61,032 bases of DNA from Nocardioides sp. Root190 (GTDB lineage Bacteria > Actinomycetota > Actinomycetes > Propionibacteriales > Nocardioidaceae): contig NZ_LMIA01000008.1 in the NCBI RefSeq assembly GCF_001428565.1, forward strand, positions 451,697-512,728, in the 5' to 3' direction. Under the pieces are notes generated by a model. The model was not told the DNA's origin. It made no database searches and saw only the letters and a list, made by a program, of their open reading frames with translations. Positions 24,872-32,262 of the stretch are shown piece after piece; within the stretch, counting starts at the first letter, position 1; every line of letters starts with the position of its first letter. The translations under genes and the position numbers were made by a program.

Positions 24872-25804
24872 GTGACGTCCACCCCCGCGCAGGCAGCGTC
24901 CGAGTCGTCCGGAGCGGCCGCGCCCCCGGCCTGGCAACCCGTGGCCGCGATCGGCGTCACCCTCGTGCTGTGGGCCTCCGCGTTCGTGGCGATCCGCCAC
25001 CTGGGCCGTGAGGTCACGCCGGGCGCGCTCTCCCTGGGCCGCCTGCTGATCGCGGCGGTCGTCCTGTCGGCGCTGCTGGCCCGCGCGCCGCGGAGCCGGT
25101 TCACCCGCACCGAGGTGATCCTGCTGGTGTGCTGCGGCGTCGCGTGGTTCGGGATCTACAACCTCGCCCTCAACGACAGCGAGCGCCGGATCGACGCGGC
25201 GACTGCCGCGATGGTCGTGCAGGTCGGCCCGATCCTGATCGCCCTGCTCGCCGCGCTCTTCCTCGGCGAGCGGCTCACCGGTTGGCTCCTGCTCGGGATG
25301 GTGATCGCCTTCGGTGGCGTCGTCGTGATCGGCACCGCGACCCGCGGCGACGGCGGCTCCGACCTGGACGGGGTGCTGCTCGCGCTGCTGGCCGCGGTGA
25401 CCTACGCGATCGGGGTGGTGTGCCAGAAGGTGCTGCTGCGTCGGCTCTCCGGGCTGGAGGTGACCTGCTACGCCTGCTGGATCGGGGCGATCGTCTGCCT
25501 GCCGTGGATCGTCGACCTCGGCGACGTCGTTCGTCACGGCAGCGCGGAGACGCTGTTGCTGATCGCCTACCTGGGGGTGTTCCCGACCGCGGTCGCGTTC
25601 CTCACCTGGGCCTTCGCGCTGCGCCACACCGATGCCGGGAAGCAGTCGCTCACGACCTTCCTCGTCCCCGTGCTCGCGACGCTCATGGCCTGGGCCCTGC
25701 TCGACGAGGTGCCCCCGGCGCTGGCCTTCGCCGGGGGAGCGCTGTGCATCGCGGGGGTGCTGGTGACGCGGCGCAAGCCGCGGGTGGGGGCGCCTGCGGC
25801 GTGA
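24872..25804 (+). CDS. EamA/DMT-superfamily transporter
   Basis: 310 residues, ten predicted membrane helices in two EamA repeats (about residues 25-150 and 165-300). VLWASAFVAIRHLG opens the first repeat, and ALRHTDAGKQSLTTFLVPVLATL and LLDEVPPALAFAGGALCIAGVL close the second. Family members export amino acids or other metabolites; the substrate cannot be read here. GTG start with TAGATT (24859-24864) ending 7 nt before it. The 109 bp between it and the DNA ligase gene is a divergent promoter region. Confidence 0.88.
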   Translation: MTSTPAQAASESSGAAAPPAWQPVAAIGVTLVLWASAFVAIRHLGREVTPGALSLGRLLIAAVVLSALLARAPRSRFTRTEVILLVCCGVAWFGIYNLALNDSERRIDAATAAMVVQVGPILIALLAALFLGERLTGWLLLGMVIAFGGVVVIGTATRGDGGSDLDGVLLALLAAVTYAIGVVCQKVLLRRLSGLEVTCYACWIGAIVCLPWIVDLGDVVRHGSAETLLLIAYLGVFPTAVAFLTWAFALRHTDAGKQSLTTFLVPVLATLMAWALLDEVPPALAFAGGALCIAGVLVTRRKPRVGAPAA

Positions 25805-25806
25805 GG

Positions 25807-26005
25807 CTTCATCACGGTATGTAGGTGGATGGGCGGCTGTCGCGGGCGGCGGTGGCTTCATCACGGGATGTAGGTGACCGGGCACTTCCCCGGTGGAACC
25901 CCGCTACAGAAGTGCGCCTTGGGCTACATCCCGTGATGAAGCGCCGCGGACTCGGCTACATCCCGTGATGAAGCGCCGCGGACTCGGCTACATCCCGTGA
26001 TGAAG
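25807..26005. repeat. Inverted array of an 18-bp word
   Basis: CTTCATCACGGGATGTAG occurs forward at 25807-25824 (one mismatch) and 25856-25873, and as its reverse complement at 25924-25941, 25956-25973 and 25988-26005. The three reverse copies are spaced exactly 32 bp and share the same intervening bases, so they are also a direct tandem repeat. The array ends 13 bp from the tRNA-Thr gene. No gene or known family was recognised in it. Confidence 0.88.
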
Positions 26006-26018
26006 CGGCCCCACCCGA

Positions 26019-26090
26019 GCCGCGTGTCGGAGTCGAACCGACGACATTCGCTTTACAAGAGCGACACTCTGCCAACTGAGTTAACGCGGC
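26019..26090 (-). tRNA. tRNA-Thr (anticodon TGT)
   Basis: 72 nt. On the minus strand the acceptor arms GCCGCGT and ACGCGGC pair fully, the D-arm has AGTTGGCAGAGT, the anticodon loop is CTTGTAA (anticodon TGT, reads ACA) and the T-loop is GGTTCGACTCC. CCA is not encoded. Confidence 0.95.
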
Positions 26091-26125
26091 GCAGCCCGTG
26101 GACACGGGCACGCCCGTCATCCTAG

Positions 26126-26989
26126 TCAGCGCAGTTGACGCACCTCGAACCGCTCCTGGGGATGGGCGATCGCCTCCTGCGCCGCGATCAGCCGCAGCTC
26201 CCGTTCGCCGGACTCCAGGGTGGCCGCGAGTACGTCGTACACGGACGCGACGGTGCGCCCCAGGGCGAGCGCGGGGGAGCCGGTGGTGTGGAGGTGGGCC
26301 GTGAACAGGGCGGCGGTGATGTCGCCCGAGCCGTTGGCCTTCATCGGCAGGCGTGGGGTCTGCACGATCCAGGCACCCTCGCCGGTGACGGCGATCATCT
26401 CGATCACGTCCTCGGGAGCGCCGGCGCGCTCGACGGAGGTGATCAGGACGCTCGAGGGTCCCATCGAGCGCACCTCGTCGGCGGCCTCGAGGACGGCCTC
26501 GATCGGGGACGGTCCGCTGAGCGCGTCGCGGCCGGTGATGAAGCCGAGCTCGAACTGGTTGGGGGTGAGGATGTCGGCGACCGGGACGACCTGCTCGCGG
26601 ATGACCGGGGGGATCTCGGGGTTCACGAAGCAGCCCGACCTGGCGTTGCCCATGACCGGGTCGCAGGTGTAGATCGCGGCCGGGTTGGCCGCCTTGACCC
26701 GCCGGACCGCGTCGACGATCACGCCCGCCACGGCGGGGGAGCCCTGGTAGCCGGAGAGCACCGCGTCGCAGGTCGTGAACACGCCGCGCTCCTCGATCCC
26801 GGTGATCACCTCGCCGACATCGGCCGGGTCCAGCAGCGGGCCGCGCCAGGCGCCGTACCCGGTGTGGTTGGAGAAGTGCACCGTGAAGACGGGCCACACC
26901 TCGTGGCCGAGACGCTGGAGGGGGAAGACGGCGGCCGAGTTGCCGACGTGGCCGTAGGCGACCGAGGACTGGATGGACAGGATCCGCAC
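26126..26989 (-). CDS. pdxY: Pyridoxal kinase PdxY
   Basis: 287 residues, ribokinase family. IQSSVAYGHVGNSAAVFPLQ is the PdxY N-terminus, FSNHTGYGAWRG binds the vitamer, YTCDPVMGN and TPNQFEL are family motifs, and KANGSGDITAALF holds the catalytic Asp in GSGD. It phosphorylates pyridoxal for PLP salvage. GTG start; GATGAT (minus strand, 26996-27001) ends 6 nt before it, predicting a leaderless mRNA. It lies just downstream of the divergent GMC operon promoter. Confidence 0.95.
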   Translation of the reverse strand: MRILSIQSSVAYGHVGNSAAVFPLQRLGHEVWPVFTVHFSNHTGYGAWRGPLLDPADVGEVITGIEERGVFTTCDAVLSGYQGSPAVAGVIVDAVRRVKAANPAAIYTCDPVMGNARSGCFVNPEIPPVIREQVVPVADILTPNQFELGFITGRDALSGPSPIEAVLEAADEVRSMGPSSVLITSVERAGAPEDVIEMIAVTGEGAWIVQTPRLPMKANGSGDITAALFTAHLHTTGSPALALGRTVASVYDVLAATLESGERELRLIAAQEAIAHPQERFEVRQLR

Positions 26990-27050
26990 CCGCCCATCAT
27001 CGCGCGTGCACCCGCTGGATCGGCAAAGTGAAACACTTTCGTGAACAAAC

Positions 27051-27064
27051 TAGAACGCGTTACA
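27051..27064. promoter_or_regulatory. KstR-like operator before the GMC oxidoreductase gene
   Basis: TAGAACGCGTTACA fits the 14-bp consensus TNNAACNNGTTNNA of the TetR-family steroid-catabolism repressor KstR. It lies 53 bp before the ATG at 27117. A near-match occurs at 47804-47817 before an acyl-CoA synthetase gene. Confidence 0.5.
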
Positions 27065-27116
27065 GTTACCTGTCACCAACATGACCCCGGTCACATCACG
27101 AAGGATGGATGCCCCC

Positions 27117-28772
27117 ATGGCGAAGCGCCAGCAGTACAGCAATGAGGCCGACTACGTGGTGGTTGGGTCCGGCAGCTCCGGAGCGATCGTGGCCGGGCGG
27201 CTGGCGCAGTCCGGCGCCAGCGTGATCCTGATCGAGGCCGGCCCGTCCGACGACAAGGGCCTGCACGGCTACATGTCGAAGGTGCCGGGGATGATCGGCC
27301 CGATGCACTCCGAGCCCAAGCTCGAGGCGATGTTCGACTGGGGCTACCGCTCGGTGCCGCAGGCCGGTCTCGACGGTCGGCGGATGCCGGCGCCGCGCGG
27401 CAAGGTCGGCGGCGGCTCGTCCTCGGTCAACGGCATGGTCTACGTGCGCGGCAACCGCGCCAACTACGACTCCTGGGCCGCCGAGGGCAACACCGGCTGG
27501 TCGGCCGACGAGGTCAACAAGGCGTTCAAGCGCTACGAGGACTTCGAGGACGGCGAGGACGCCTACCGCGGCGCGGGCGGGCCGATCAAGATCACCCGCA
27601 ACAAGACGCCGCAGGAGGCGACCCTCCAGTTCATCCAGGCCACCTCCGACACCCTCGGTGTCAAGGTCAACGACGACTACAACGGTGCGGAGCAGGAGGG
27701 CATCTCCCGGATGCAGCAGAACGCTGCCGGCGGCCTGCGCTACTCCTCCACCCGTGGCTACGTGCACCACCTGGCGCCGCGCACCCTCGAGTTCCAGACC
27801 GAGGTCCACGTCAAGAAGGTCGTGATCAAGGAAGGCCGCGCCACCGGGGTCGAGGTCGTCGACCAGGGCAAGAAGGGCGGCACGCACCGCTTCATCAAGG
27901 CGGGCAAGGAGGTCATCCTGTCCGCAGGCTTCATCAACAGCCCGCAGCTGCTGATGCTCTCCGGCATCGGTCCGGCCGACCACCTGGCCTCGCTCGGCCT
28001 CGACGTGGTCGCGGACCTGCCGGTCGGCGAGAACCTCCACGACCACCTCTTCCACCCGATGTCCTTCCACGTCCCGAGCGTGAGGTTCCGCGGCAACCCG
28101 TGGACGTTCGCGAAGGGCACGGCCCGCAACCTGTCCGGCCGCAAGTCCTTCCTCGACAACTCCGTCTTCGAGTCGGTCGGCTTCATCCGCTCCGGCCTGG
28201 CCACCGACATCCCCGACATCCAGCTGCACGCGCTGCCGTGGACCTACCCGAGCCCCAACCAGGACGAGCCGATCCGGCACATGCCCGACCCGCGTCCCGG
28301 CCTCACCGTCTTCTCGACGCTGATCTATCCCAAGAGCCGCGGCACCATCCGCCTCGCCTCCTCGGACCCGATGGCAGCGCCGCTCATCGACTACGGCTTC
28401 TTCACCCACCCCGACGACGTCGAGGTGCTGGCGCAGGGCACCGAGATGATCCGCGAGATCATGGCCTCCGCGGCCTTCGGTGGCGGCGTCAAGGCCGAGA
28501 TCCACCCCGGTCCGTCGATCCCCAACGGCCAGGACCTGCGGGTCGCGCTCAAGGAGCGCTCGACGTCGGTCTACCACGGTGTCGGCACCTGCCGGATGGG
28601 CGTGGACGACCGCGCCGTGGTCGGACCCGACCTCAAGGTGCGCGGCATCGAGGGCCTGCGGGTCGCCGACGCCTCGATCATGCCGTCCATCACGGGCGGC
28701 AACACCAACGCGCCGTGCTTCATGATCGGTGAGAAGGCGGCCGAGATCATCCTGGGCGGAGCGAACTGGTGA
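27117..28772 (+). CDS. GMC-family FAD-dependent oxidoreductase (choline-dehydrogenase-like)
   Basis: 551 residues. The FAD motif VVVGSGSSGAIVAGRLA lies near residue 15; PRGKVGGGSSSVNGMVYVRG and SAGFINSPQLLMLSGIGP are the two GMC signatures; the C-terminal VYHGVGTCRMG and GGNTNAPCFMIGEKAAE hold the catalytic His and FAD-binding part. It would oxidise an alcohol to an aldehyde, which the co-translated aldehyde dehydrogenase downstream (GTGA overlap) could take to an acid. Start at 27117 rather than 27081 because MAKRQQYSNEADYVVVG fits family N-termini. The substrate is unknown; a KstR-like box hints at lipid or steroid side-chain alcohols. Confidence 0.88.
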   Translation: MAKRQQYSNEADYVVVGSGSSGAIVAGRLAQSGASVILIEAGPSDDKGLHGYMSKVPGMIGPMHSEPKLEAMFDWGYRSVPQAGLDGRRMPAPRGKVGGGSSSVNGMVYVRGNRANYDSWAAEGNTGWSADEVNKAFKRYEDFEDGEDAYRGAGGPIKITRNKTPQEATLQFIQATSDTLGVKVNDDYNGAEQEGISRMQQNAAGGLRYSSTRGYVHHLAPRTLEFQTEVHVKKVVIKEGRATGVEVVDQGKKGGTHRFIKAGKEVILSAGFINSPQLLMLSGIGPADHLASLGLDVVADLPVGENLHDHLFHPMSFHVPSVRFRGNPWTFAKGTARNLSGRKSFLDNSVFESVGFIRSGLATDIPDIQLHALPWTYPSPNQDEPIRHMPDPRPGLTVFSTLIYPKSRGTIRLASSDPMAAPLIDYGFFTHPDDVEVLAQGTEMIREIMASAAFGGGVKAEIHPGPSIPNGQDLRVALKERSTSVYHGVGTCRMGVDDRAVVGPDLKVRGIEGLRVADASIMPSITGGNTNAPCFMIGEKAAEIILGGANW

Positions 28773-30349
28773 GCGCTGGTTCGGCGCTGACGCGTCCGGC
28801 CTTCGTCACCGACGAGCTGCTCGACCGGCTCGTCGCCCGCGTCCCCGGCCGCACCGGTGCGACCTGGAAGCTCACCGAGGTCTACACCGGCGAGGTCCTC
28901 GTCGAGCTCCCGCAGTCGACCCCCGAGGACATCGAGGCGGCCTTCGAGGAGGCCCGTGCCGCACAGGCGCTGTGGGCGCAGTGGCCCGTCGCCAAGCGGC
29001 TCGAGGTCTTCAAGCGCGCGCACACCCTGCTGATCGACAACGCCCGCAACACCGCGGACCTGATCCAGGTCGAGAGCGGCAAGAACCGGCGGATGGCGAT
29101 CGAGGAGACCTGCGACCCGCCGATGATCATCGGCTACTACCTCAAGCGCGCCGAGAAGCTGCTCAAGCCGAAGCGGCACGGCGGCCCGGTCCCGGTGATC
29201 TCCGGCTCGACGGAGATCCGCGTGCCCAAGGGCGTCGTCGGGATCATCGCGCCGTGGAACTTCCCGTTCGCGACGGGACTCTCCGACGCCATCCCGGCCC
29301 TGATGGCCGGCAACGCGGTCGTGGTGAAGCCGGACAACAAGACCGCGCTGTCGCCGCTCTACGGCATCTCCCTGCTCGAGGAGGCCGGACTGCCGAAGGG
29401 CCTCTTCCAGGTGGTCTGCGGCGAGGGTCCCGACATCGGTCCCACGCTGATCGACAACGCCAACTACGTCATGTTCACCGGGTCCACCGCGACCGGTCGG
29501 GTGATCGGCGAGCGGGCCGGTCGCAACCTGATCGGCTGCTGCCTGGAGCTCGGCGGCAAGAACCCGATGATCGTCCTCGACGACCTCGACAGCACCGGTG
29601 TGGCCGAGTGGGTCGAGTCGGCCGCGTTCGGTGTCTTCGGCAACACCGGCCAGATCTGCATGCACATCGAGCGGATCTACCTGCCCGAGACGAGGTACGA
29701 CGAGCTGAAGTCCGCGTTCGTGGAGCGGGCCCGCAACCTGAGCATCGGGGCGGCGTACGACTTCGGTCCCGAGCTCGGCTCCCTGGTCAGTGTAGACCAC
29801 CGCGACCGCGTCGCCTCGCACGTCGAGGACGCCGTCGCGAAGGGGGCGACGGTGCTGACCGGCGGTCGGGCACGTCCCGACATCGGTCCTGCCTTCTTCG
29901 AGGCCACCGTGCTGGAGGGTGTCACCAAGGACATGCTCGCCGGCTCCACCGAGACCTTCGGACCGGTCGTCGGTCTCTACCCGTACCGCACCGTCGACGA
30001 GGCCATCCACCTCGCCAACGACACCGACTACGGCCTCAACGCCTCGGTCTGGGGCGGCGACGTCGCGCGCGCCGAGGCGGTGGCGGCACGGATCGACTCC
30101 GGCAACGTCAACATCAACGACGCGCTCGCGACGGCGTACGCCTCCAAGGGCTCGCCCTCCGGCGGCGTCAAGCAGTCCGGCGTCGGTGCCCGCCACGGCG
30201 ACCAGGGGCTCCTGAAGTACACCGACGCCAAGAACGTCGCGGTGCTCAAGAAGCAGGTGATGGGCGCGCGTCCGGGCCAGGACTACGACGCGTACGTCAA
30301 GCAGATGCTGCAGTCGCTCAAGCTGATGCGGAAGCTGCGCGTGCGCTGA
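28769..30349 (+). CDS. Aldehyde dehydrogenase (succinic-semialdehyde-dehydrogenase-like)
   Basis: 526 residues. GVVGIIAPWNFPFATGLSDA, FTGSTATGRVIGERAGRN, the catalytic Glu in LELGGKNP and catalytic Cys in NTGQICMHIERIYLP are present, as are ETFGPVVGLYPY and the C-terminal cap. It oxidises an aldehyde with NAD(P)+. Together with the GMC enzyme that overlaps it by 4 bp it forms an alcohol-to-acid pair. The annotation as succinic-semialdehyde dehydrogenase is a family name only; the real substrate is the GMC product. Confidence 0.9.
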   Translation: MSAGSALTRPAFVTDELLDRLVARVPGRTGATWKLTEVYTGEVLVELPQSTPEDIEAAFEEARAAQALWAQWPVAKRLEVFKRAHTLLIDNARNTADLIQVESGKNRRMAIEETCDPPMIIGYYLKRAEKLLKPKRHGGPVPVISGSTEIRVPKGVVGIIAPWNFPFATGLSDAIPALMAGNAVVVKPDNKTALSPLYGISLLEEAGLPKGLFQVVCGEGPDIGPTLIDNANYVMFTGSTATGRVIGERAGRNLIGCCLELGGKNPMIVLDDLDSTGVAEWVESAAFGVFGNTGQICMHIERIYLPETRYDELKSAFVERARNLSIGAAYDFGPELGSLVSVDHRDRVASHVEDAVAKGATVLTGGRARPDIGPAFFEATVLEGVTKDMLAGSTETFGPVVGLYPYRTVDEAIHLANDTDYGLNASVWGGDVARAEAVAARIDSGNVNINDALATAYASKGSPSGGVKQSGVGARHGDQGLLKYTDAKNVAVLKKQVMGARPGQDYDAYVKQMLQSLKLMRKLRVR

Positions 30350-30352
30350 GGT

Positions 30353-30384
30353 GCATGAATCCCCGGACATCCGGGGATTCATGC
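30353..30384. terminator. Bidirectional hairpin terminator
   Basis: Perfect 15-bp stem GCATGAATCCCCGGA with a 2-nt loop (CA) and its exact complement, between two convergent genes whose stops flank it by 3 and 10 bp. It has no T-run, as is common in actinobacteria. Confidence 0.75.
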
Positions 30385-30394
30385 CACCCGCCGC

Positions 30395-31183
30395 TCAGGC
30401 GACCTGCAGGCTCCGCTTCGACAGACCCATCCAGAACTCGTCCTTGATGACCTGCCGGCCCGGGGTCGCGGCGTCGGTCGCGGCGCCGAGGGTGACGAAC
30501 AGCGGGCTGTAGTGCTCGACGGTCGGGTGGGCGTAGGGCATGCCCGGCGCCTTGTCGAGGTACGACGCGAGCTCGTCCACGTCGCCTCGGGCGAGTGCCT
30601 CGCCGGCCCACTGGTCGAAGTCCTTCGACCAGCCGGGGGCGGCGGCCTCGATGCGGAACTCCTTGAGGAACGGCAGGCCGTGCGTCAGGAAGCCCGACCC
30701 GACGATCAGCACGCCCTCGTCGCGCAGTGGACGCAGCCGGCGGCCGATCTCCATCAGGCGACCCGGGTCGTGGGTGGGCATCGACATCTGCAGCACCGGG
30801 ATGTCCGCGCCGGGGTACATGATCTTCAGCGGCACCCACGCGCCGTGGTCCAGGCCTCGGGAGGCGTGCTGGTGAACGGGCTCGGTCCTCGGCATCATCG
30901 CGGCGACCCGCTGGGCGAGCGCGGTCGCGTCCGGGGTCGCATAGGTCATCTCGTAGTACCGCTGCGCGAAGCCGCCGAAGTCGTAGACGAGCGGCGCCGA
31001 GCTCGCGCTCAGGGCGAGCGGTGCCGACTCCCAGTGGGCGCTGACGATGAGGATCGCCGTGGGGCGGGGGAGGTCCTCGGCCCACGCGGCGAGCTGGCCC
31101 GACCACACGGGGTCGTCCAGCAGCGGCGGGGCGCCGTGGCCGATGTAGAGGGCCGGCATCCGGGCGCTCGTGTCAGTGCTCAT
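30395..31183 (-). CDS. DODA-type extradiol aromatic ring-opening dioxygenase
   Basis: 262 residues, class III extradiol dioxygenase (LigB superfamily, 4,5-DOPA dioxygenase-like). ALYIGHGAPPLLDDP and ILIVSAHWES carry metal-binding His residues; RGLDHGAWVPLKIMYPGADIPVLQMS and GSGFLTHGLPFL are family motifs. It probably uses Fe(II) or Zn(II). The ATG at 31183 is chosen over an upstream start because MSTDTSARMPALYIGHG is typical. A 20-bp palindrome (31194-31213) sits directly before it. It is not next to other aromatic genes. Confidence 0.85.
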   Translation of the reverse strand: MSTDTSARMPALYIGHGAPPLLDDPVWSGQLAAWAEDLPRPTAILIVSAHWESAPLALSASSAPLVYDFGGFAQRYYEMTYATPDATALAQRVAAMMPRTEPVHQHASRGLDHGAWVPLKIMYPGADIPVLQMSMPTHDPGRLMEIGRRLRPLRDEGVLIVGSGFLTHGLPFLKEFRIEAAAPGWSKDFDQWAGEALARGDVDELASYLDKAPGMPYAHPTVEHYSPLFVTLGAATDAATPGRQVIKDEFWMGLSKRSLQVA

Positions 31184-31193
31184 GTCCACCTCA

Positions 31194-31213
31194 ATAGTTG
31201 AGGCTTCAACTAT
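31194..31213. promoter_or_regulatory. MarR-type palindromic operator
   Basis: ATAGTTGA, a 4-nt spacer (GGCT) and TCAACTAT form a perfect inverted repeat that ends 11 bp before the dioxygenase start and 13 bp past the uracil-DNA glycosylase stop. Size and AT-rich arms fit a MarR-family regulator; no such gene is adjacent. Confidence 0.55.
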
Positions 31214-31226
31214 ATTCCCGAAAGGC

Positions 31227-31925
31227 TCAGTCCGGCAAGGTCCAGTCGATCGGTGCGGCACCCTGGTCGACCAGCAGCTGGTTGACCCGGCTGAACGGAC
31301 GCGACCCGAAGAAGCCCCGGTACGCCGACAGCGGTGAGGGGTGCACGGACTCGACAGCCGGGATCGGACCGAGGTGCGCCGTCAGCGTCTGCGCGTCCCG
31401 TCCCCACAGGATCGCGGCGAGCGGAGCGCCGCCCTCGGCGCGTCGTACCAGCGCCTGGATCGCGCACGCGGTGACCTCCTCCCAGCCCCGGCCCCGGTGC
31501 GAGGCGGGCTCGCCGGGGCGCACGGTCAGGACCCGGTTCAGCAGCATCACGCCCTGCCCGGTCCACGCACTGAGGTCCCCGTGCGCCGGTGGTACGACGC
31601 CGACGTCACTCGCCAGCTCGGTGTGGATGTTGCGCAGGCTGGCCGGCAGTGGGCGCACCTCGCGGTCGACGGCGAAGCACAGCCCGATCGGGTGCGCCGG
31701 GTTCGGGTAGGGATCCTGACCGACGATCAGGACGCGCACCTCGGCGAGCGGCGTGCGGAACGCGCGGAAGACGTCGTCGGCGGCGGGCTGGTAGGACCGT
31801 CCGGCTGCGACCTCGTCGCGGAGGAACTGGCCGAGTGCGGTGACGCGGTCCTCGACCGGTGCGAGGGCCTCGGCCCAGTCAGCGGCCATCAGGCCCTGGT
31901 CGAGGAGTTCGAGGAAAGCACCCAC
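31227..31925 (-). CDS. ung: Uracil-DNA glycosylase (family 1)
   Basis: 232 residues. [20 protein letters not shown] holds the catalytic Asp, [12 protein letters not shown] is the central motif and [19 protein letters not shown] has the catalytic His and DNA-intercalating loop. It removes uracil from DNA. The frame is open to 32099, but the GTG at 31925 is preferred: the family starts near here and TATGGT (minus strand, 31932-31937) ends 6 nt before it. Confidence 0.93.
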   Translation of the reverse strand: MGAFLELLDQGLMAADWAEALAPVEDRVTALGQFLRDEVAAGRSYQPAADDVFRAFRTPLAEVRVLIVGQDPYPNPAHPIGLCFAVDREVRPLPASLRNIHTELASDVGVVPPAHGDLSAWTGQGVMLLNRVLTVRPGEPASHRGRGWEEVTACAIQALVRRAEGGAPLAAILWGRDAQTLTAHLGPIPAVESVHPSPLSAYRGFFGSRPFSRVNQLLVDQGAAPIDWTLPD

Positions 31926-32262
31926 GGCCGGACCATAGCGTTGAACGCTCGTCCCCCCAGACCCACCGAAGTGATGGCCGGCCGTGGTGTGCTGCTCCTG
32001 GTACGCCCACCGTTCGGCGGCGCCCCTCTCCCTCCAAGGGGCGCCACCCGGTGGTAGCTCCGACGCGGATCTCGAGCCCTTCTGGTCCTCCGGGGGCACA
32101 CCCTTGCGGGGTGCCTGCCCGGTGGGGCTCCCTCCAGCGGTTCTTCGAGGTCCGCGTCGGTAATGAGAAACCTACGGATCCGCGAGGACAGCCGAATCGG
32201 GAATGCGGCCGAGGTCCCGTAGTCCTTCGGGACTAGGACCCCTCGACGATCGGTGGGTCCGA
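31926..32262. other. Gene-free region with nested inverted repeats
   Basis: 337 bp without a supported gene. A 17-bp inverted repeat with two mismatches (32060-32076 and 32144-32160, core CCGACGCGG) encloses a GC-rich segment with an inner hairpin around 32094-32115. A second repeat, CTACGG...CCGTAG, spans about 32172-32221. A perfect hairpin TAGTCC-TTCG-GGACTA (32220-32235) and GGACCC...GGGTCC (32236-32260) follow, the last two suited to end the minus-strand decarboxylase transcript. It could be a structured RNA or a decayed palindromic element. Confidence 0.5.
32220..32260 (-). terminator. Putative terminator of the decarboxylase operon
   Basis: Two adjoining hairpins, GGACCC/GGGTCC (32236-32260) and TAGTCC-TTCG-GGACTA (32220-32235, UUCG-type tetraloop on the plus strand), lie directly after the decarboxylase stop. 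Confidence 0.5.

Noticed and set aside
25924..26005. CRISPR-like 32-bp spaced repeats
   Set aside because: The intervening bases are identical between copies, so there are no spacers; the word also occurs inverted upstream.
31926..32099. N-terminal extension of uracil-DNA glycosylase
   Set aside because: The added residues match no family member, are rich in Pro/Gly/Arg and run through a repeat; a -10 box fits the GTG at 31925.
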